Source: Lyophyllum atratum (lineage: Eukaryota > Basidiomycota > Agaricomycetes > Agaricales > Lyophyllaceae). Taken from it: DNA of 64,000 bases. Below, one piece after another: positions 58,339 through 64,000 of this stretch; position 1 is the stretch's first letter, and each line of letters opens with the position of its first letter. The notes below the pieces were generated by a model that searched no databases, was not told the origin of the DNA, and worked only from the letters and a program-made list of their open reading frames with translations. The stretch lies in assembly GCA_014905825.1 (NCBI GenBank), contig JACGCN010000009.1, forward strand, positions 1,488,001 to 1,552,000, written 5' to 3'. The translations under genes were made by a program, and so were the position numbers.

Positions 58339-60017
58339 CTAGTAATTATCTGAGTACTCCAACTCAGATTCAGACGATTCCGATTCTAGTTCTTCGTCTC
58401 CTTCCAAGTCATTCCCGTACCAATCAACCTTCTCGACAATCTCCTGCAGTGCGTGAAGATATCTTATCTCATCACAGCAATCTTCTAACTCTAACTGGGG
58501 AAGAATTATGCCTTCTTCTATCCTCGCCCTTAGACCAGATCTCAGGTGCCCGAGATACGACTTCCCGAGCCAATGGCGTCTCGTAAGGTTGCGGGCCTCG
58601 ATCCTGAGGATCTGTAGAGCCGTGAATTTCACAGCACCACGCTGGTTCAACTTCTCGAGCGCAGCCGACGTGCCATAGGAAAAAGCATCGAGGAAACCTA
58701 CAAGGTCACGTCCAATGCGAAGCTTCTCCAATCGCCTAAGGCCACCGAAATAATCCCGCCAGAAGGTTTCGTTGAGATGGCAGCTAACGAATAATGATTC
58801 GACATGCTCCAACGAAAGCGCGTAGAGGCAGATCATCGTCAATTTCTCAGCCAAAGCATCGGCCCTTTGGGTGGGCAGTAAGCTGATCGTAAGCTGGCAT
58901 CGGACCGATGGCTTATCCTCTTCTCTGACAACCAAGGGATCCCAGGCGACACGTAAACCTGTATTTCTTCCTGGCGGACCTCAAGGGAACGAATAGGTGC
59001 TGGGAGGCGTTTCCCGAGATTTACAGCCAAGTGTTCAACAACGGCCGGGACGTCATGATCAAGTGGGGTAAAGTGGCATTCGACCTCGACTTCAGCAGTT
59101 GTGGGAAAGGCGATATGATCCAAGAAAAAAGCACAATCGCGAAGAGAGGATTTAATTGCGAGGATGCGAAGGCGTAAAACTCTCCATGTAGGGGTCGTCA
59201 CATCCACAGGAGCCGGAGCAAAATCGGAAGAAATCCGTAGAGTTTCCAGGCGAGGTGTATCAGAAAGTGCCGCAATAACCTGGGCCACTGTGGGATGCCA
59301 TGCATATGGGATATCGTGGACCTCGAGGAATGTCAGGTTGGAGAAGATGCGGGATCGCCAGTTCAAGCCGCATTGCGTCAGTTTCAGTGTAGTCAAGCGG
59401 GGAGAGACCCCGGAGAATAAATTGTCCGGCAGCTTGATTCTGTCACCGGCGGGGCAGAGACAGATATTTAGGGATTCCAATCTCGGGGCAGGGGAGGAAA
59501 GAACTTCGATGAGGTCCAAGGATTCCATTTCCTGCATCCTGTCCCTATACCGACCCCGGTGGAGGGAAAGTTCCTTGACGCGAGGCAACTGTGCAATAGC
59601 CATCTTGATAACCCGCAGTCTTCGGCAATCAACTTTGCAGTAGTAGTCGAACCAAATTGCCACTCTCAACGAGGCCATTTTCGAGCGTGATAACATCTCC
59701 TCCGCCCATCGCGGATAGTCGAAAGATATATCAGTCCAGAGATTGGGGAATTTTAATGAAACGCTCCTCCAGTGGGAGCATACATGAGATACGCGAATCC
59801 ACGCATCGGGCTTATAATAAAGCAAAGCGGTCTGTTGGAAGACCATCGCAAGAATTTCTGGTGGAAGACGCAAGATAAGGCTCAATTCGTTGTGGCGTCG
59901 CCACCAGGAACGCGTTACTGCTTCCAAAGCGGAAATCTCCTCTCGAATACAAGCATAAGCAGCCTTGCGCACTGTGATGCTGCTGAATGCGGAGGCTTGT
60001 ATGTCTATGAGAGTCAT
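58339..60017 (-). CDS. F-box/LRR-like protein, frame break near 58935
   Basis: The ATG at 60017 opens 392 codons: an N-terminal helix, then an F-box (RLPPEILAMVFQQTALLYYK, VSHVCSHWRSVSLKFPNLWT) and LRR-like repeats (LRVIKMAIAQLPRVKELSLH, APRLESLNICLCPAGDRIKL, RLTTLKLTQCGLNW). This frame ends at 58839. A second frame, overlapping from 58935 and running to 58339, carries about 195 further codons of similar style (LSLEHVESLFVSCHLNETFW, LRRLEKLRIGRDLVGFL) and an acidic tail. The two are offset by one base at IPWLSEKR/VVREEDKPSV. No well-phased GT-AG intron of usual size joins them, so a one-base indel (sequencing or genuine) is likely. F-box proteins link substrates to SCF ubiquitin ligases. Confidence 0.7.
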
Positions 60018-61468
60018 ATTGAGTTACGCGTGAGCTCAATGTTTACGGAGAGGCACGAACCGTTCATATTGTTGCTCGTGCGATGGTAGGCATTGACGAT
60101 AGTCATAGGCCGGGGAGCTTTGTCGAAGGACGACCAAACGGTTGAGATTGCCACGTATTTATGGTCGGAAGCCTTTTGCGGCCGTTCGAGGAAGTTTTAG
60201 ACGTGGCATTCTATGCGGTGGCATTTCTTCCCATTGTTCTCCTGACAAATTATACAGGCTACAAAGGCCCACAGATCTCAGCGTGGGTGGCGCTATCTGG
60301 CTCGCCTTCGTCCCGCGGTGGGCGGCCATTCGTAATTGGGGGATACCCGCGCCTAAGTGGCGAGGAGAACCGCCGCTCGAAGGAGCAGGAGGGACCGGGG
60401 ATAGAAGCTGCAGACAAGAGATGAACTATCAGCTTGTCCAAGAGGTCAGGGATTCTCGGTCCCCCATGCTCTCCAGACTACATTTGTGTTCCAGAGACGA
60501 ATGTCAACTCAGTCATTCGACTTCCCTCATTTAGCTGCCTCTCTTCCAATGCCGTATATCGTACCTGAACGAGAGGCCTGGCGGCCACTGAACGCGTCCA
60601 GGATAAGCCAACGCGGTGATGTGTAGGGCCCCCTATCAGGGGCATCAATTCCCTGGGTCGACGAAGGAAGCAAGTGGTCGAATTCGAGCGGCAGTAGGCC
60701 CGTTGTGGGAATAGTGGATGGAACCAATAGGCGATGCAAATTACCCATAAATAGACGAGGTGGCATGTTTTACCATTAGCCTTGAAAAGCTTAGAACTGG
60801 GCGGGGGTTCGGACTGGAGACATCCAAGCGTTGAGTAAGAATAAAGCGACCTCCTTAATGTCGTTTAGCAGTCACAGATCGCTGCTTAGGTGCCTTAATG
60901 TCGGTTAGCACTCATAGATCGCTGCTTATCGCTGATTGGGTGCGACTGAGTCATTGTTCACCTCGGTAATCTGGAGTTGTGATATTTCTCTGAGGACTTG
61001 GTAAGTACTGAGTGCTTGAAGGTGAAGAAACTACATACCTTCGTTGAAAACGTGCTAAAACGAACTGATGAAAGATCACACGGACTCTGAGCGCTCAACA
61101 TGTGCAACTCGAGAAGTACGGCGACCATATCCCATACTTCGAATCGGAGGTACGTTCGACGCGGTCCGGCGAATTGCACATCAAACAAGGGACGCTTGCC
61201 CATCATAGTACGGCATGGGGGCGTATCCTGCTTTGATATCGTTCAGCGCAACGTGGCCTGCGACGTAATATGCCTGCCAGTCAATGGACAGCAAGTAATC
61301 CCGATAGGTTCATGATATCCATATGCGAATCCGCTATCGGCGTGGACGATGTGGGCAGAGATTGGGAACCACGAGTCACGTCCGGCAATTACCGAAACTC
61401 CGCCAATATTGGTTGGTTGGCGATTTTTTATCTATTACATCAGTTACACTCAGTCTCTCGCCGCAAAA
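60018..61468. other. Intergenic, upstream of F-box and NAP1 genes
   Basis: Divergent promoter region with no recognised gene. Contains a 2-copy 36-nt direct repeat at 60853-60928. Confidence 0.4.
60853..60928. repeat. Two-copy direct repeat, 40-bp period
   Basis: CCTTAATGTCGTTTAGCAGT plus 16 nt (60853-60888) recurs at 60893-60928 with a few changes, both ending AGATCGCTGCTTA. Non-coding. Confidence 0.75.
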
Positions 61469-62959
61469 ATGTCGTCCAACGTTCCTATTTCCTCCAATCA
61501 GTCAGACCTCACGGCGCCTACGCCACAAAATACGCCACTAAACCAGGCCCCCATTGCGCTTGGTCTCTCGCGGCCTACTGTCCCCGATATCGCTGAAGAT
61601 AACGAGCACGATGATGAGGATGAAGGCGAGCTCAGCGCCTTCCAGCAGCAAATGCTGGGAATGGTTCATGGCAAGCTCGCTGGTCTGGTTGGCAAGAGCT
61701 CGGGCTACATTGAAAGCTTGCCCGTTGAGGTCAAGCTGAGCGTTGAGGCGCTCAAGGGTGTGCAGGTCAAGCAGAACGAGCTGCAGAACCAGTACAAGCG
61801 CGAATGCCTTGAGCTCGAGAAGAAGGTGCGTGATCCAACACTGCCCTGGGCCTTTCAGATGCTAACCCTTTGTACAGTATCTGGCCCTCCAGACACCTTT
61901 GTACGAGCGCCGCACCGCCATCATCTCTGGTGCCGCTGCTCCTACGAAGGAGGAGATCGAGGCTGGCGAGCAATACTCCATCAAAGACGACGAAGACTAC
62001 ACGCCCCTGCCCAAAGACACCGAGCCCTCCGCGACCGGCATCCCCGAGTTTTGGCTCACGGCCCTACGGAATCACGTTGGGCTCACGGAGCTCATCACAG
62101 AGCGCGATGAGGGCGCGCTCAAGCACCTCACCGACATCCGCATCTCGTACCTGGATGACTCGGCTGCCGACGCCAAGCCTGGCTTCAAGCTCATCTTCAT
62201 GTTTAGCCCGAACGAGTTCTTTGAGAACGACACGCTCGAAAAGACGTACGTGTACCAGGAGGAGGTCGGATACTCGGGCGATTTCGTCTACGATCGCGCC
62301 ATCGGGACGGAGATCAGGTGGAAAGAGGACAAGGATCTGACCAAGGAGTTTGAAATTAAGAAGCAGCGCAATAAGAGTACGCATTTGTCCTTCGCTATCG
62401 AAGATCTTGTCTCATCGAAACAACAGACACGAACCGCACACGGCTGGTGCGTAAGGCCCGGCCTACAGAGTCGTTCTTCAACTTTTTCACTCCTCCCGTG
62501 CCACCTGCGGAAGATGCCCTCGAAAATGGCGACATCGATGAGGAAGAGCTGGAGGAGATTGAGGAGAAGCTCGAGATGGATTATCAGATCGGTGAGGATC
62601 TTAAGGAGAAGGTTCGTGGACCTCTTTGTTCAACACTCTTGGGATCCAATTCTGACCGTTCTGTAGATCATTCCCCGTGCCGTGGATTACTTCACCGGCA
62701 AGGCACTCGAATATGAGGTGATGGACGAGGACGACGATGACTTTGACGATGAAGATGAGGAGGATGAAGATGAGGAGGGCCAGTTTGACGAAGACGTAAG
62801 CCTCCCTCATGCCGTCGCCTAATTCTAGTACTCATAAAGTATCTTTTGTAGGAGTCAGACTCAGATGCTGACGTGCCCGCCCGTCGCCGTGGGCCACCAA
62901 AAGGCCGCGGTGGCGCTGCCGCATCCAACGTAAACCCGGAGGAGTGCAAGACCCAGTAA
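61469..62959 (+). CDS. Nucleosome assembly protein 1 (NAP family histone chaperone)
   Basis: Five exons (61469-61825, 61878-62376, 62427-62611, 62667-62795, 62852-62959), 425 aa, all in phase. An acidic N-terminus (DIAEDNEHDDEDEGELSAFQ) leads into the long dimerisation helix (VEVKLSVEALKGVQVKQNEL). The NAP core follows: IPEFWLTALRNHVGLTELIT, HLTDIRISYLDD, FKLIFMFSPNEFFENDTLEK, TYVYQEEVGYSGDFVYDRA, ESFFNFFTPP. Then come LDYxxG-like IIPRAVDYFTGKALEYE and the hallmark Asp/Glu-rich tail. The final basic Gly/Arg/Pro-rich end has no CaaX box (ends CKTQ). It binds H2A-H2B (and H1), shuttles between cytoplasm and nucleus and promotes nucleosome assembly and mitotic functions. Confidence 0.95.
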
Positions 62960-64000
62960 TTCTCCGGTCATGCGCTTGCCCGTTGGCGTATGCAGCTACA
63001 TACATGCACTTTCCCATGCATCCTACTTCAATCCACCGCCTGTTATACGTATTATTTGCCACCACGTTCATCCGTGTGTGTGTAGATCGTTTAATTGCTG
63101 CTCACGCCCACGTGTATGTCGGGGTGGGCTCTCGATTTGTTTTTTTTTCCGGTCTCGGTCTTGTATCTTCTTGGACCCATCCACTCTCTTGCTCATCGCC
63201 TCTTGCTCATCCATCCTCCCCACTCCCCCCGTTCTATCTTGAGCTCCCGATCAACTGACTTCTCTCTTTGTTTGATGATTACATGATATTAAACGTTCAC
63301 GCAAATATACACCTACTCAGGCTTACTCTCCTTCTTGGCTTCCTGCAATTTAGAGCCATTACTTTCTTCTTAGCCTCGTCTTCCAAGTTTTTATAATCGC
63401 TCAATCCCAGAATTTCGCTTTCATCCTTCCTCCCCCTACGATGTACAACATGTGGCTGCAAAATAAAAAGGGGAAATAGGTGTTCGCTTCGCGATCCCGA
63501 GAGCATCGAAATCTGACGGGATGCCATGCGAAGGGTGTTCTTTTGAGCGGCCGAACACTAGTAAGTAAACGATCTAAACGTGAGGATGCCTAAGAGCAGC
63601 ATCTGGCGCATCGCGTGCTGACGGCTTCTTCTTCTTCCCAATTCTTCCGCATTTTTCTGTATCTTCGGTCTGTCTGGCTCCCTTGCCGACATCCTCTCGA
63701 CTCTTTTCAATATCAAGTTTACGCTTTTGAAGAGGCAGATCGATAGCAACTGTGGAAGTTTATCTGAAATTGATGACCGCCCCGTTAAATGGCCCACTCT
63801 GTTTCCTACTTCGCATTCCACACATTTCTCGTATTGTGCCAGGAGACTAGTTATGGTTTGAATTTGCGTGTTCTGGCTCTTCTGGGCTCAACTTGGGCTC
63901 AACTACTTTTGCCATGTTCTCATGTTTCGTGCATGGAGAAGTAAGGGTTTCACGGGCCGGGGCTCCGGCATGTGTGAACAGTATTGACTTCTCAAGGTGT
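62960..64000. other. 3' flank of NAP1 and window end; uncertain minus-strand candidate
   Basis: Pyrimidine-rich 3' region of NAP1, then minus-strand frames 63821-63558 and 63527-63297 with Lys/Arg-rich stretches (KNLEDEAKKK). A different reading through a GCAG acceptor near 63344 would end EAKKESKPE and a stop. A small minus-strand gene may end here, but I could not build a consistent model. Confidence 0.3.

Overview
The window is nuclear DNA of a filamentous basidiomycete, most likely a wood-decaying Agaricomycete (inference). Genes are mostly cut by many 45-60 nt GT-AG introns. The gene content is typical of that group: an AA9 lytic polysaccharide monooxygenase, a GMC oxidoreductase, a Zn2Cys6 regulator with a fungal-trans domain, a 7-TM receptor-like protein, an F-box protein and a chitin synthase. 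I saw no bacterial, organellar or viral genes, no rRNA and no convincing tRNA gene. The splice models below were derived by hand from the sequence; where exons are listed, the reading phases were checked.

Layout. 1-2.3 kb: an aminoglycoside-phosphotransferase-like kinase (minus) preceded by broken C2-domain exons. 2.8-8.8 kb: a head-to-tail pair, a WW-domain multi-TM protein (12 exons, one frameshift) and a single-exon 697-aa membrane glycoprotein. 9.6-10.7 kb: AA9 LPMO. 11.7-13.5 kb: a perfect hairpin and decayed, tandemly duplicated coiled-coil coding remnants. 14.1-16.2 kb: a second, diverged membrane glycoprotein gene. 17.3-19.2 kb: MFS drug/polyamine-type transporter. 19.7-20.9 kb: SesB-like alpha/beta hydrolase. 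22.6-25.2 kb: secreted GMC oxidoreductase. 26.0-27.4 kb: 7-TM protein. 28.1-31.9 kb: Zn2Cys6 transcription factor. 32.2-33.0 kb: DUF1917 (UPF0696) protein. 34.2-35.4 kb: GPR1/FUN34/YaaH transporter. 38.4-39.8 kb: NADPH-dependent SDR reductase. 41.6-42.9 kb: a second, decayed WW-gene copy. 43.2-45.3 kb: secreted beta-lactamase-fold serine hydrolase. 48.4-53.2 kb: a degenerate duplicate of the 2.8-8.8 kb pair; its WW gene is reduced to the last exon and its glycoprotein gene is split by a 1.54 kb DNA-transposon-like insertion. 54.4-57.9 kb: chitin synthase. 58.3-60.0 kb: F-box/LRR-like gene with a frame break. 61.5-63.0 kb: NAP1 histone chaperone.

The most unusual content is the repeated WW-protein plus membrane-glycoprotein module. 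It is present in one nearly intact and one ruined copy, with solo relatives of each partner elsewhere in the same 64 kb. I know no described function for the glycoprotein family. The right-hand end (chitin synthase, NAP1) looks like ordinary conserved core genome, whereas 1-16 kb and 41-53 kb behave like an accessory zone rich in duplications, decay and insertion.
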